This document shows positions 9,701-18,099 of a stretch of 64,000 nt of DNA, in pieces. The position numbers and the translations under genes were made by a program. The stretch comes from an uncultured Paracoccaceae bacterium (lineage in GTDB: Bacteria; Pseudomonadota; Alphaproteobacteria; Rhodobacterales; Rhodobacteraceae). The stretch lies in the NCBI GenBank assembly GCA_947495295.1, contig CANLYJ010000006.1, forward strand, positions 62,001 through 126,000. The letters are read 5' to 3'. Positions within the stretch are counted from its first letter, which is position 1, and each line of letters begins with the position of its first letter. The notes beneath the pieces were generated by a model that had not been told where the DNA came from, did not search any database, and saw nothing but the letters and a program-made list of their open reading frames with translations.

Positions 9701-11968
9701 CTGCCCGGCAATGTGGGGCAATTCCCAATCCATGTGATTGGGCCGGTCCAGTCGGGTGTTCCAAGTCCAGTTCACCAGTTTGGGCTGCCCTTCGAAACCG
9801 CCTTCCTTGCCCAGATCAACCGCCCAGAAGCAATTGTCATACCAGCCGCAGACACCGGTATTCATGTAGTAGCTGCGGAATTTAGGCGGCCCAAGATCAG
9901 CCAGTGGCCCCAGAACGAACTCGGCGGCGGCGTCCATCTTTTCCCGGATCGATTTCGGCAGCGGCAGCGCATCCAGATCATAATAAGGCATGTTATGCGG
10001 GTTATGCGTATGACCAATGCAAAGCGAACTCCACGGTGGCAGGGTCGCATCACCCGGCAAAGGGATCAGACCCGAAGGTGCAGGAACCGCCCCCGGATCA
10101 ACCGGGATCAGCAACCCCATCAAAGAGGCAAGCGTTTCGGAATACATGATATCGTCAGTAAAGACGCGATCAGTGTCATCCATATGCTGCACATGATCCA
10201 ACATTGCGACGGCGGGTTCATAATTCTGCCAGGAATTCAGCACCGGCAAATCACCCACCAACTGCTTGAAATTAATCAGCGGCGTGCCGGCAAACCCGAT
10301 CCCCGCAACATCGCGGACCGGGTCATCCAACTGATCAAGCGGGGTGACCACGGATGTCACAACAAGTTTGCCCAGAATGTTATTGCTGTCGCAATTCCAA
10401 AAATCCCATTGATGGCCATGGGTGATAAGCAGCGGCAAACGCTCTGAATATGGCGCGCTGTTCAGGCCCAGATCGACGCGCAGATCATGCATCGTCTTGA
10501 CGCCTTCAACGATCACAAAGTCGTAAATCTGGAATTCTTGATCGCCATCCGCTTCCATGAATTCACGCAGGACGGTCTGGGTTTCAGCATTTCGCAAGTA
10601 ACTGTCATGATTGCCATAAATCCGATAGTAACGCCCATCATGGTGCAACTTGCGCAGCAGCTTGTAGATCTCTTCATGGCTTTCGATGATCCGCCGCAGC
10701 ATGGCGGGCGGCGTTGCCGAACTGAGTTGCGACACATCACCGTGAAACCACATCTCTTCGCAGTCGCCCGCCTCGATGATGGTGTAGTTCAACGGCTTGC
10801 CATCGGCATCAACACCGCTGTCCAGATGTTGCAGCAAGGCAAGATAGTCATCGGCATTGTTCAGGAAATGATCAATCGACCCCAACCGGAACGGCCCTTT
10901 TGACGCGCCATCCTCATCGCGGTGAATATCGGAAAGAACGATATATTTATGTGCCTTGTCAGGGCGGTCCAGACGTTTCGTCTTGTAGCGCGGGTCACGT
11001 TCGACCTCATTCAGCACCAGATCGATCCATGGGGCCGGGCTGGTCACCAGTTTGATCGATGTGGCAACGGCCAGCATAAACAAGCCGACCGGCGTAAAGC
11101 GCCCCAGTTTCAGCAGCAGCCATTCCAGTTCGGGGTCCGCCTCGCCCTGTTCGATCAATGTGGCGATGATGGTTTCCAGTAGGGTTTCGGCATCGGCAAT
11201 ATAGTCGGTCACGAAATCACCAATCGCCCCGACAATGGGTTCAAGCGCCGCATTCAACTGCCCGTTCCCAATCGGTGTGTCGGCCAGAAGGTCGGCAAAC
11301 GCACCTGCCTGCCGCAAGGCGTCCAGCATCAACGCCACAACCCAAACACCCAAGGGCAGCGTGAAAGCACCCGATGTCAGCGCCAGGGCTGACACGCCAT
11401 CCAGATCAAACCCAACGTCAAACGGGGTCGCTGTCTGGCCAAGAACGCCACCCGTCTGGCCCAGCAGCAGCCAAAGCGCGCCCACCGCACTGTCACTGCC
11501 AAAACTTGCGGCACCAATGGCAAAGACCGGCAAAAGCACCGTCTGCACGCCGCGCATAATGGCCTCTGGCGTGTCGATCACATGCTGGGTCAGGGCCAGC
11601 AGGAAGGCTTCGAAATCATCAATCGTCGCGACCAGCGCCAGCATCAGCGCGCGAAAGAACTCCGCCAGATGCGAAAACTGCGATGACAGCCTGCTGACCA
11701 TATGGGCGAACGCCTCGGGGACGTTACCCAGCGCCTCGGCCCAACTGTTAAAGACATCCGCCAAAAAACTGGTATCGATATCAGCCGCATCCGCAACCTG
11801 CCCGACCAGCACAAGGGCCGCGTCGTTGATCACCTGAAAATCCTGCGCAGCGGCAGAATCTGTTAGGTTCTGGAACGCATCCAATCCTTCGGACAAGCCG
11901 TCCGAGACGGCAGAAACAACATCATTGAACAACGACTCTAAGGCAGAGGGATCTAAAAATTCAGGCAT
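6776..11968 (-). CDS. Giant membrane protein with metallophosphoesterase domain
   Basis: About 1730 residues. ATG at 11968 is preferred (GGA 8 nt upstream); a TTG 12 nt earlier is possible. Residues 1-335 are hydrophobic/amphipathic with several possible membrane segments. A calcineurin-like phosphoesterase core follows: DIH at about 347-349, GDCEE, GNHD at 452-455, GHQ near 520 and GHTH at 652-655. All metal-binding motifs are present, so it should be catalytic. Residues about 1335-1440 resemble an IPT/TIG-like beta domain (VVPGQAVTLFGSGL). Residues about 1595-1665 hold two strongly hydrophobic helices near the C-terminus. The gene stands alone with its own terminator. Substrate unknown; I know no named family of this size and layout. 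Confidence 0.75.
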   Translation of the reverse strand: MPEFLDPSALESLFNDVVSAVSDGLSEGLDAFQNLTDSAAAQDFQVINDAALVLVGQVADAADIDTSFLADVFNSWAEALGNVPEAFAHMVSRLSSQFSHLAEFFRALMLALVATIDDFEAFLLALTQHVIDTPEAIMRGVQTVLLPVFAIGAASFGSDSAVGALWLLLGQTGGVLGQTATPFDVGFDLDGVSALALTSGAFTLPLGVWVVALMLDALRQAGAFADLLADTPIGNGQLNAALEPIVGAIGDFVTDYIADAETLLETIIATLIEQGEADPELEWLLLKLGRFTPVGLFMLAVATSIKLVTSPAPWIDLVLNEVERDPRYKTKRLDRPDKAHKYIVLSDIHRDEDGASKGPFRLGSIDHFLNNADDYLALLQHLDSGVDADGKPLNYTIIEAGDCEEMWFHGDVSQLSSATPPAMLRRIIESHEEIYKLLRKLHHDGRYYRIYGNHDSYLRNAETQTVLREFMEADGDQEFQIYDFVIVEGVKTMHDLRVDLGLNSAPYSERLPLLITHGHQWDFWNCDSNNILGKLVVTSVVTPLDQLDDPVRDVAGIGFAGTPLINFKQLVGDLPVLNSWQNYEPAVAMLDHVQHMDDTDRVFTDDIMYSETLASLMGLLIPVDPGAVPAPSGLIPLPGDATLPPWSSLCIGHTHNPHNMPYYDLDALPLPKSIREKMDAAAEFVLGPLADLGPPKFRSYYMNTGVCGWYDNCFWAVDLGKEGGFEGQPKLVNWTWNTRLDRPNHMDWELPHIAGQALPGLSFGDVKTAIEPWIEEGVRVAGDLLGRLSIGDILAEAQRDWVPHDLKIALGAGKGALDALLVQFVIGLMRGGEATFEASFRLPKALTREIGHLLKRRLPCANRSRRRSLCGAIGILAVRHGVAQSGLRGAAGDPAQAQAIGALMLLAQLVEVKRDGLDIDMSLRGGVVTARFTFDKAAQQPAKPALPKQPARLVETGLARRAQPSRGLQIEACANGDPNAPLADWSVALETRVGGRKKVLARARFDDKGRATLLGLAAKDDLLTLGNRRVEKARLALFAPPAAKRAKKPVASFALDKLPKRGPLKLSVSFAQLEAAGFFGGSKVRSVAEKQKALCDRWKERLKRDPHAKDDLCLQDLVFSIMGALDDPKTPFEKQYAKMLKPHLKDTKQRKTVADFARKQRKTLKDCLGSDYVTCDGTGSLDDLGKRLIGDDIRLEGLVKFFGNPTPNPLLGDKIIQPGRGLPGRRYQPGKDCEDRLLNGSLADEVADQIRALLDADAAALAKPSINQTVIWDPEIGQVTRRGDIHDKELSFYVPSVPTPGAAPEPLEHTQDMGVFLSDPNCVVMLSDAVGEETPTVDAPQIMVVDVVPGQAVTLFGSGLVDDKAKVRAQFRPWRTELNDGRLVPDDDALPADGFASLEVPVWGNGLPITAGVDPTDYHGDSVGFIWPDAANAPGLYAVTLEMANTSEFPSSFVESADCGVQIGKEDVQTQVVYFAVLPKPSAPPLHLNLADVVCDEITDPEGFLDIIWPDDLRLESTTAVGRFIIPDGGVGDAFKDDIPAFTDAATHLMDQPSTWAAEMRLFPEELGVGQLEALDFVIAEFRLFEVDGEYDRTVARWIYLAILLALIAIALIIAAAAFVAVAVLFPKGIVVAGQIILLVLKALFGVGIPLYLTAMEASIAAIDGAELIMPGKVAFAGQDLMIAHSEVRFHRLAHPDVAGAAGLLPREEVFESDALGGDYTVTVEILNEA

Positions 11969-12090
11969 AAAAATATCCAATGTTAAAAATCAATTTGGGA
12001 CGCCGCAGAAAATATTACGGCGCGGTAGTGTAGGGGATCGTTGCAGAAACGCTGTTTTTAATCAAGTTTTCTGCATCTGGCGTCTGTTGA

Positions 12091-13359
12091 TCACCCGATC
12101 AGACGCGCCACACCAATGGCCGCTTCGGTGTCAGTTGCCGGTTTCGGTGTAATCCCCAGCACGCGGGCGCGTATCCTTGTCCAGACAGGGTTGGAGGCCC
12201 CGCCACCCGCCGTAAACAAGGCCGACGGCACCCCGCCGCCAAGTTCGGTGATCGCGGCATAGCAGCGGGCCTCGATCCGGGCGATACTTTCCAGCAACCC
12301 GTGCAGGAAGACCGCATCATCATCCGGCCTAGGCCCCATCAACGGCAAATGGTCAGGGTCATTGAACGGAAATCGCTCCCCGGGTTTCAACAGCGGATAA
12401 TACTCCAGATCGCTGGCCACATCCGGATCAATCTGCGTGGAAAGCGTCACCAGTTCATCCGGCGAAAACAGATCCGCCAGCACGCCGCCCCCGGTATTGG
12501 ATGCCCCACCCGCCAGCCAGAAATCCCCCAGCTTGTGCGAATAAAGCCCAATCGACGGGTCATCGATCCGCGTCCGGCTGAGCATCTTGATGGCCAATGT
12601 CGTGCCCAGCGATGTCACCGCCGCGCCATCCGCTAAAGGGGCCGCCGCCAGAAACGCCGCGATACTGTCGGTTGTGCCTGCGTGAATGACCGCTTGGGCG
12701 CTGAACCCAAGATCGCGCGCGACTTCCGGCGATATCCCCCCGATGGCAGCCCCGGCAGGCATCACCTGCGGCAAAACAGCAGTATTCAGCCCGATCTGCG
12801 CGAACCAATCGGGCCAACTATCTGCAACCGGATCAAAACCCAGCTTCAGCGCGTTATTATGGTCGCTGACGCCACCCTGCCCACGCAGTTTTGCAATCAC
12901 GAAATCCGCCTGATGCAACAGGAAGCGAGCCTGCCTGTCCACGTCCTCGGCCTGCAACCTTAATGCGCGGCCCAAGGCGGAATTTGACCCTTTGGTGATA
13001 TGCACATCCGGCGCACATTTGGCGATCCGGGCGGCCTCTGTATCAAATCCGGCGGAGTTATACATCAATGCCCCGGTGACAGGCGACAGGTCAGCATCGG
13101 TCAAAACCATCGTGCCAGATGTGCCATCAACGCCGATCCGGGCCACCGCTGTCAGGTCATGCCCGATGGCTTTCAGCGCCTCACCCTGCGCGGCAATGCA
13201 GTTCTGCACGGCGCGCCACCAGCCATCCGCATCAATCCGGTCCGGGGCTTGTGGTTCATGCGTGGCACGGGCCGTGCTGATCACCACGCCCGCCGCATCC
13301 AGAACGGCTGTGCGAATGCCGGATGTGCCGATATCAATGCCCAGCCGCAACCCGGTCAT
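12091..13359 (-). CDS. FGGY-family carbohydrate kinase (ribulokinase/xylulokinase-like)
   Basis: ATP-dependent sugar kinase of 422 residues. The N-terminal phosphate loop is GIDIGTSGIRTAV. A putative catalytic aspartate lies in the GVDGTSG region or in GTTDSIAAF, and the C-terminal nucleotide-binding segment is FTAGGGASNPVW. It is shorter than classical xylulokinase/ribulokinase (about 480-550 aa) and resembles the compact FGGY kinases reported to act on D-ribulose. It starts with ATGA overlap on the upstream aldolase gene, as the last gene of a four-gene minus-strand operon. It probably phosphorylates a keto-pentose or polyol before aldol cleavage; the exact sugar is not determinable. Confidence 0.83.
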   Translation of the reverse strand: MTGLRLGIDIGTSGIRTAVLDAAGVVISTARATHEPQAPDRIDADGWWRAVQNCIAAQGEALKAIGHDLTAVARIGVDGTSGTMVLTDADLSPVTGALMYNSAGFDTEAARIAKCAPDVHITKGSNSALGRALRLQAEDVDRQARFLLHQADFVIAKLRGQGGVSDHNNALKLGFDPVADSWPDWFAQIGLNTAVLPQVMPAGAAIGGISPEVARDLGFSAQAVIHAGTTDSIAAFLAAAPLADGAAVTSLGTTLAIKMLSRTRIDDPSIGLYSHKLGDFWLAGGASNTGGGVLADLFSPDELVTLSTQIDPDVASDLEYYPLLKPGERFPFNDPDHLPLMGPRPDDDAVFLHGLLESIARIEARCYAAITELGGGVPSALFTAGGGASNPVWTRIRARVLGITPKPATDTEAAIGVARLIG

Positions 13360-14315
13360 GACCGCGCAGCCAACGCTTGTCGGTATTTCTCGGCATCCCA
13401 GTTCAGCAATTCAGCTTCTGCCGCCGTTCCAATCGGATCGGCACCCCATTCGGCGGGCAAGCGGGCAAAACAATCCGACAGGCAGCGGGTCATCGCACGT
13501 TGCGATGATGTTGCGCCGTCGCGCAGATAGACACCTTCATGCGGCACCAAAAGCGTTGGGGGATCGCCCGCACCATCTGCAGCGGGCAAAGCTGGCCCCA
13601 GAAAAACAACGTGATCAGGGTAATAGGACCCAGCCTGCACAAGTTCGCAAATGCGCGGGTCGTAGGCGATCCAGCTTTCTGCGACACGTTCAAACCCGGG
13701 CATCTGCGGACCATCGGGCAGCGGGCCTCGATCTGCGACCGGCATGGTCAACCGATCCTCCACCTCGTCCATGATCCGGGCGGTTTCTTCCACCGTCTTG
13801 CCGCAACAGATCAACCCGTGATTTTCCAGCACGATAACCTGCGTCTGACCCGTCACACGCGCCAGAATTTCGCGGGTCAGCGGCAGGCCGGGCTTTGCAT
13901 AGGGCACAAATGTCGCGGGCAACCCTGACAGCTTTTCTGCGGCAACCTTGCGGCCTTCGGGGCTGATCGCATGGACCAGCGTGGCAATCGAATGGGTATG
14001 GGCGACCACCGGCCAATCAAGGGCCGCGTGAAACGTCGTTTCTATGGATGGGCGCAAGGTGTTGGCAGGGTCCAGCACGGTTGCCTTGCAGCTGCCATCG
14101 CCCGCACCTGCCGCTTCGGCCTTGGCCGCGTTTCGATCCACGACCACGAAAATCGGATCGGTTTGGGCATCCGCAAGCTCCGTGCCAGAGGCTTTGATCC
14201 ACATCACATCACGGGACTTGATGGATGTGTTGCCCCCGGGGCCTTGCACCCGCAACGGGTCCTGACCAAGGCGTGCGGATAATGCGCGGAATGCGGGGCT
14301 TAGCAGATCATCCAT
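13356..14315 (-). CDS. Class II aldolase/adducin family protein
   Basis: A 319-residue protein with the family zinc-binding region VVAHTHSIATLVH, the loop LENHGLICCGKTVEETARIMD, and a glycine-rich phosphate-binding N-terminus (GPGGNTSIKS). Relatives cleave or epimerise sugar phosphates (fuculose-1-P or rhamnulose-1-P aldolase, ribulose-5-P epimerase). It is longer than the standard 215-residue form, with about 90 extra C-terminal residues. It lies between a HAD phosphatase and the FGGY kinase, with 4 bp to the former and a 4-bp overlap with the latter, so it likely acts on the kinase product. Confidence 0.83.
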   Translation of the reverse strand: MDDLLSPAFRALSARLGQDPLRVQGPGGNTSIKSRDVMWIKASGTELADAQTDPIFVVVDRNAAKAEAAGAGDGSCKATVLDPANTLRPSIETTFHAALDWPVVAHTHSIATLVHAISPEGRKVAAEKLSGLPATFVPYAKPGLPLTREILARVTGQTQVIVLENHGLICCGKTVEETARIMDEVEDRLTMPVADRGPLPDGPQMPGFERVAESWIAYDPRICELVQAGSYYPDHVVFLGPALPAADGAGDPPTLLVPHEGVYLRDGATSSQRAMTRCLSDCFARLPAEWGADPIGTAAEAELLNWDAEKYRQALAARS

Positions 14316-14319
14316 CGGG

Positions 14320-15168
14320 TTACCTCAAGTCAGGAAGGGAAAAATCAGGGGCGGGCACGCCCTCGGCCTTGGCCAGCAGGGCAATATCTGTCTCGGCGCT
14401 TTGCGAGCGTATCTGCGGGGCATGCACACCCGCACAGATCAACAGGCTGGCCCATCCGGCCGTTTGCGCGCCCAGAATGTCGTGATGCAGGCTATCGCCC
14501 ACCATCAGAATACGCGATGGCGGAAAACAGTCCAACGCGGTTTCCATCGCACTGAAAATCGGGCGATACGGCTTGCCATAAAGGTGAACCTTGCCCCCCA
14601 TGTCACGATACCGGCGGGCCAAGGCACCCGGCGACATCACATAGGAGCCACCCCCGCGCGGCGATGTGAAATCGGGGTTCGAACAGTAAAGCGGCAACTC
14701 CAGCGCAAGGGCGGGATGCAATATATCATCATATGCATCTACCGCGCTATCATCCGGCAACCCCATCAGAAGAACCGCATCGGCATCCGCGATGTCACCC
14801 GTCACCGTCAGGGACAGACCGCCAGCCCAGCGTTCTGCATCACCAGCGCTGCCCGTGATGGGAAGGACGGATTTTACTGTCGCGGTGCCGGATACGAAAT
14901 GCTGCCAAAGCGCCTCACCCGATGTCATCAGGCAGTCAAACGCAGCAGTGTCGAACCCCATCCGGGCGATGCGATCCATATTCGGGGCGGCACGCTTGCC
15001 CGAATTCGATAAAACGCCAATCTTCGCGCTGGACGCCCTAAGCATATCCAGCGTGGCAAGCGCGGATGGGTAAGCCGCGCGGCCATCATGCAGCACGCCC
15101 CATTGATCCAGAACAATTGCATCGAACTGATCAGCGATTGCGCCGATACTGTCGATCACTTGGGTCAT
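14320..15168 (-). CDS. HAD-superfamily IIA hydrolase (TIGR01459-like)
   Basis: A 282-residue phosphatase. Motif I is modified to DQWGVLHDG (first aspartate in IVLDQWG). Motif II lies in LSNSGKRA, and motif IV is MVGDSLHHDI. The cap is of the IIA type found in NagD/phosphoglycolate phosphatase relatives. ATG at 15168 sits 4 nt beyond the stop of the MBL gene; the open frame runs further upstream but that part overlaps the MBL coding region. It may remove phosphate from a product of the kinase/aldolase steps. Substrate is inferred only from neighbours. Confidence 0.8.
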   Translation of the reverse strand: MTQVIDSIGAIADQFDAIVLDQWGVLHDGRAAYPSALATLDMLRASSAKIGVLSNSGKRAAPNMDRIARMGFDTAAFDCLMTSGEALWQHFVSGTATVKSVLPITGSAGDAERWAGGLSLTVTGDIADADAVLLMGLPDDSAVDAYDDILHPALALELPLYCSNPDFTSPRGGGSYVMSPGALARRYRDMGGKVHLYGKPYRPIFSAMETALDCFPPSRILMVGDSLHHDILGAQTAGWASLLICAGVHAPQIRSQSAETDIALLAKAEGVPAPDFSLPDLR

Positions 15169-15172
15169 CTGA

Positions 15173-16102
15173 TCAGGGATCCGGCGTCGGGGGGACAAGA
15201 CCCGCGATATAGGCCTCTGCCTCGGCCTTGGACAGGGCAGGGGCGGATGTTGCGGCGGTACCACCAGGCATGTCGCCAAAATAGAACTGATAGCCCGGGA
15301 TCACCTGACGCCGCTTGCGCAACGGCATGCCTTCATATGGAAACACGTCCGACCGGGCATTGGCGACCTTGTCGTGACAGGCCAGAATGTAATCGGCGCG
15401 CTTGTCCAGTTCCTCAACCGATTTCCAGCCTTCATAGGAATTCACAAACCGGGCGGGCACCCAGTAACGCCAACCTTCATCGGGGTTCGGCTCCATATTG
15501 CGTTCCTGAAAAATGGCATCCCCGGCAACCACAATATCGCCCATGCTGGTGGCGACGGTCACGGCCATATGGCCAACGGAATGGCCCGGCGTGTGGAACA
15601 TGGTGATGCCGGGCAGAACCTCGCATTCATCCTCAACCGCCTCGAATACGCAGCCCGCATAAGCCGGCTCAATCCCCAGATAGCCGCTTTCATAAGTGCG
15701 GTAATAAAGGGGCAGCGGATTATAGGCCATTTCGATCTCGGCCTTGGGGGCGATGTAACGGGCGTTTTTGAATTGCTTCATGTTCTGCACATGGTCCCAG
15801 TGCAGATGGGTAAAGACGATGGCGTCGATCTCGTCCGGATGCACGCCCAGTTTCTGTTCCAGATGTTCATGCACCTGCAAGCAACCGCGCTTGTCGCATT
15901 TATGGTGGTACTTGGTGGCACGCTCTTCATCGCAAAGGCCGGTATCAATCAGGATTTTATGCTCTCCGGTGTCGACATAATGGCAATAGACCGGGTTCCA
16001 GATCTTCTTTCCCGCAGGCCCCTTCCAGAAAATATAGGTGCCCAGATCGGCCTCTAGCCAACCGGTGTTGATCGGATAAATCTTGGTCTCAGCAACGCCC
16101 AT
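15173..16102 (-). CDS. MBL-fold metallohydrolase, N-acyl homoserine lactonase-like
   Basis: A 309-residue zinc hydrolase with the motif FTHLHWDHVQN (HxHxDH), later ligands in FHTPGHSVGHM and AGDAIFQ, and a C-terminal histidine in LACHDKV. The best family match by eye is the AHL-lactonase subgroup. In this sugar-gene context a sugar lactone is at least as plausible a substrate as a quorum signal. Strong GGAGG ribosome binding site before ATG at 16102. First gene of the minus-strand operon, preceded by a TTGTATACAA palindrome, so probably repressed by the adjacent GntR protein. Confidence 0.8.
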   Translation of the reverse strand: MGVAETKIYPINTGWLEADLGTYIFWKGPAGKKIWNPVYCHYVDTGEHKILIDTGLCDEERATKYHHKCDKRGCLQVHEHLEQKLGVHPDEIDAIVFTHLHWDHVQNMKQFKNARYIAPKAEIEMAYNPLPLYYRTYESGYLGIEPAYAGCVFEAVEDECEVLPGITMFHTPGHSVGHMAVTVATSMGDIVVAGDAIFQERNMEPNPDEGWRYWVPARFVNSYEGWKSVEELDKRADYILACHDKVANARSDVFPYEGMPLRKRRQVIPGYQFYFGDMPGGTAATSAPALSKAEAEAYIAGLVPPTPDP

Positions 16103-16130
16103 GGGGTCCTCCAGATACGAGTCTCCACTT

Positions 16131-16140
16131 TTGTATACAA
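16131..16140. promoter_or_regulatory. GntR operator candidate 1 (TTGTATACAA)
   Basis: A perfect 10-bp palindrome 29 bp upstream of the MBL start. The same palindrome occurs upstream of the ABC transporter operon. Its form (GTATAC core, A/T flanks) fits known FadR-subfamily GntR operators such as TNGTNNNACNA. Confidence 0.7.
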
Positions 16141-16195
16141 TTTTTGATTGCTGTCTACAGTATTGGCGAAATTTTTCGCTGATATCCCGGTTTGC

Positions 16196-16852
16196 TCAGC
16201 TATTCGCCGCAAGAACGCGCATGAAACTCTCGGTCATGTGTTCGCGCATACCGTCCACTGCAACCTGACTATCGCCCGAGAATATCTTGGCCAGCAAAAT
16301 CTCATGGTTCGCGACAGACGCCACCAGATCGGCTTGCGTCTCAAGCTTCTTGGCGCGGAACGGGCCAGTCTTGCGGCGAAAATCCGATGCGAGTTCGAAG
16401 ATGTACTGGTTCTCTGTCGCGCGATAAATGGACAGGTGCAGCGCCTCGTTGGCATGAATGTAAGCGATGCGATCGTCGGCATCGGCAGCGGCTTTGCATT
16501 TTGCCTGCGCGGCTTCGATTTCAGCCCGGGCAAGTAGTGTAAGCCTTTGATTTGCAAGGCGCGCACAGACACTTTCGATCTCTTGCATAGCCTCGAACAT
16601 CTGCGCCAATTCTTCGCGGGAATACTGCGCAACACGCACGCCGCGCTTCTCGCCGACAACCAAAACACCTTGTGCTGTCAGCCTGCTCAAGGCCTCTCGC
16701 ACCGGGGTGCGGGAAACGCCAAAACGCTCGGCCAGCTTTGTTTCGTCCAGCCGCTCGCCAGGCTGCAATGCCCCGGCGGCAATATCATCCAGCAAGACAC
16801 TTTCAATTCTCTGCCCCGTCGATTCGCGCGAAGATGAATTTTGACGGTCCAT
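16196..16852 (-). CDS. GntR-family regulator with FCD domain
   Basis: A 218-residue regulator. The winged helix covers residues about 14-78 (the recognition region contains LAERFGVSRTPVREALSRLT). A C-terminal helical FCD ligand domain follows, with metal/ligand residues suggested by ANEALHLSIYRA and ASVANHEILLA. It stands between the minus-strand MBL-HAD-aldolase-kinase operon and the divergent sugar ABC operon, each preceded by TTGTATACAA. It is therefore the probable local repressor, relieved by a pathway sugar acid or sugar phosphate (inference). Confidence 0.87.
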   Translation of the reverse strand: MDRQNSSSRESTGQRIESVLLDDIAAGALQPGERLDETKLAERFGVSRTPVREALSRLTAQGVLVVGEKRGVRVAQYSREELAQMFEAMQEIESVCARLANQRLTLLARAEIEAAQAKCKAAADADDRIAYIHANEALHLSIYRATENQYIFELASDFRRKTGPFRAKKLETQADLVASVANHEILLAKIFSGDSQVAVDGMREHMTESFMRVLAANS

Positions 16853-16946
16853 GATCCGGTCCTACCTTTATGTATTATCCCAACCGGTAGCATGGTTTCA
16901 CAGGGAAAACCACCAAAAGAAACATCATTGGATATTTTTGGTTGCT

Positions 16947-16958
16947 TTTGTATACAAA
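16947..16958. promoter_or_regulatory. GntR operator candidate 2 (TTTGTATACAAA)
   Basis: A perfect 12-bp palindrome containing the same TTGTATACAA as at 16131. It lies in the divergent spacer between the GntR gene and the sugar ABC operon, 42 bp before the ATPase start. Confidence 0.7.
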
Positions 16959-16999
16959 CTCATGTTCCATCACCGCCAACCTAGGGGAGAACGCGGCTA

Positions 17000-18073
17000 A
17001 TGCCCGACATACGACTACAGAACCTGCGCAAGGATTACGGCGCAGTGAACGTGATCGAAAACCTCAACCTTGATATGGCTGATGGTGAATTCACGGTTCT
17101 GGTCGGGCCATCGGGCTGCGGTAAATCCACGACATTGCGCATGATTGCCGGGCTGGAAACTGTCACTGGCGGGCAGATCATGATCGGTGATCGCGACGTG
17201 TCCAAACTGGAACCTAAAGAACGCGATCTGGCGATGGTGTTCCAGGATTACGCCCTTTACCCGCATATGAACGTGGCCAAGAACATGTCATTCGCCCTGC
17301 GTCTGGCGCGGATGAACAAATCCGATATCGAAACAAGGGTGAAAGAGGTTGCAGCGACGCTGGACCTGACAGCTTACCTTGATCGCAAACCGGCGGAACT
17401 GTCGGGTGGTCAGCGCCAGCGCGTCGCCATGGGCCGTGCCTTGGTGCGCGATGCGGGCACGTTCCTGTTTGACGAACCGCTATCCAACCTTGACGCCAAG
17501 CTGCGCGGACAGATGCGCGCGGAATTGGCGCTGATGTCCCAGCGGATCAAGAAAAACATGATTTACGTCACCCATGATCAGGTTGAAGCGATGACACTAG
17601 GCGACAAGATCGTCGTCATGAAATTCGGCGAGATCATGCAGGCTGGCACGCCCGAAGAACTGTACCGCAGCCCGGCAAACAAATTCGTGGCAGGCTTCAT
17701 CGGCTCCCCCACCATGAATTTCCTGACAGCGGAACTGGTCGAGGAGGGCGGCACGCTTTCCGCCAAAGGCCAAGGCTTTGCCATCCCTCTGCCCGACGCA
17801 CGCAAGGCCAGCCTGCAAGCCCATAAAGATCGGCAAATCCACCTTGGCATCCGGCCATCCAGCTTTGCCGAGGGTCCGGGCGGCCTGAAAATGCCGGTGA
17901 TCCTGTCGGAATATATCGGCGCGCAATCGGTGCTGATTTCGGAACTGGGCGGTGAGCGTGTGGCGATTGAGGTCAACACCGTCGCCCCGATCCGGGCGGG
18001 CGAAACACGCGAATTCACGGTGCAAGGGGATGAAGTCCATCTTTTTGATCCAAAAACCGAGGCGGCGCTCTAG
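17000..18073 (+). CDS. Sugar ABC transporter ATP-binding protein (MalK/UgpC type)
   Basis: A 357-residue ATPase of the carbohydrate-uptake class. It has Walker A GPSGCGKST, Q-loop VFQDYALYPHM, signature LSGGQRQR, Walker B FLFDEPLSNLDAKLR and H-loop VTHDQVEAM. A C-terminal TOBE/regulatory domain follows from about residue 240 (GFIGSPTMNFL). GGGGAGA ribosome binding site precedes ATG. First gene of a six-gene operon, unusual in that the ATPase precedes the binding protein. Confidence 0.9.
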   Translation: MPDIRLQNLRKDYGAVNVIENLNLDMADGEFTVLVGPSGCGKSTTLRMIAGLETVTGGQIMIGDRDVSKLEPKERDLAMVFQDYALYPHMNVAKNMSFALRLARMNKSDIETRVKEVAATLDLTAYLDRKPAELSGGQRQRVAMGRALVRDAGTFLFDEPLSNLDAKLRGQMRAELALMSQRIKKNMIYVTHDQVEAMTLGDKIVVMKFGEIMQAGTPEELYRSPANKFVAGFIGSPTMNFLTAELVEEGGTLSAKGQGFAIPLPDARKASLQAHKDRQIHLGIRPSSFAEGPGGLKMPVILSEYIGAQSVLISELGGERVAIEVNTVAPIRAGETREFTVQGDEVHLFDPKTEAAL

Positions 18074-18099
18074 GCCGCAAGAACATCTGGGAGGATGAT

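Noticed and set aside
6776..11980. Several long plus-strand frames opposite the giant gene (for example 6914-8020, 8484-9332, 9557-10447)
   Set aside because: They are antisense shadows: the minus-strand frame contains the full set of metallophosphoesterase motifs.
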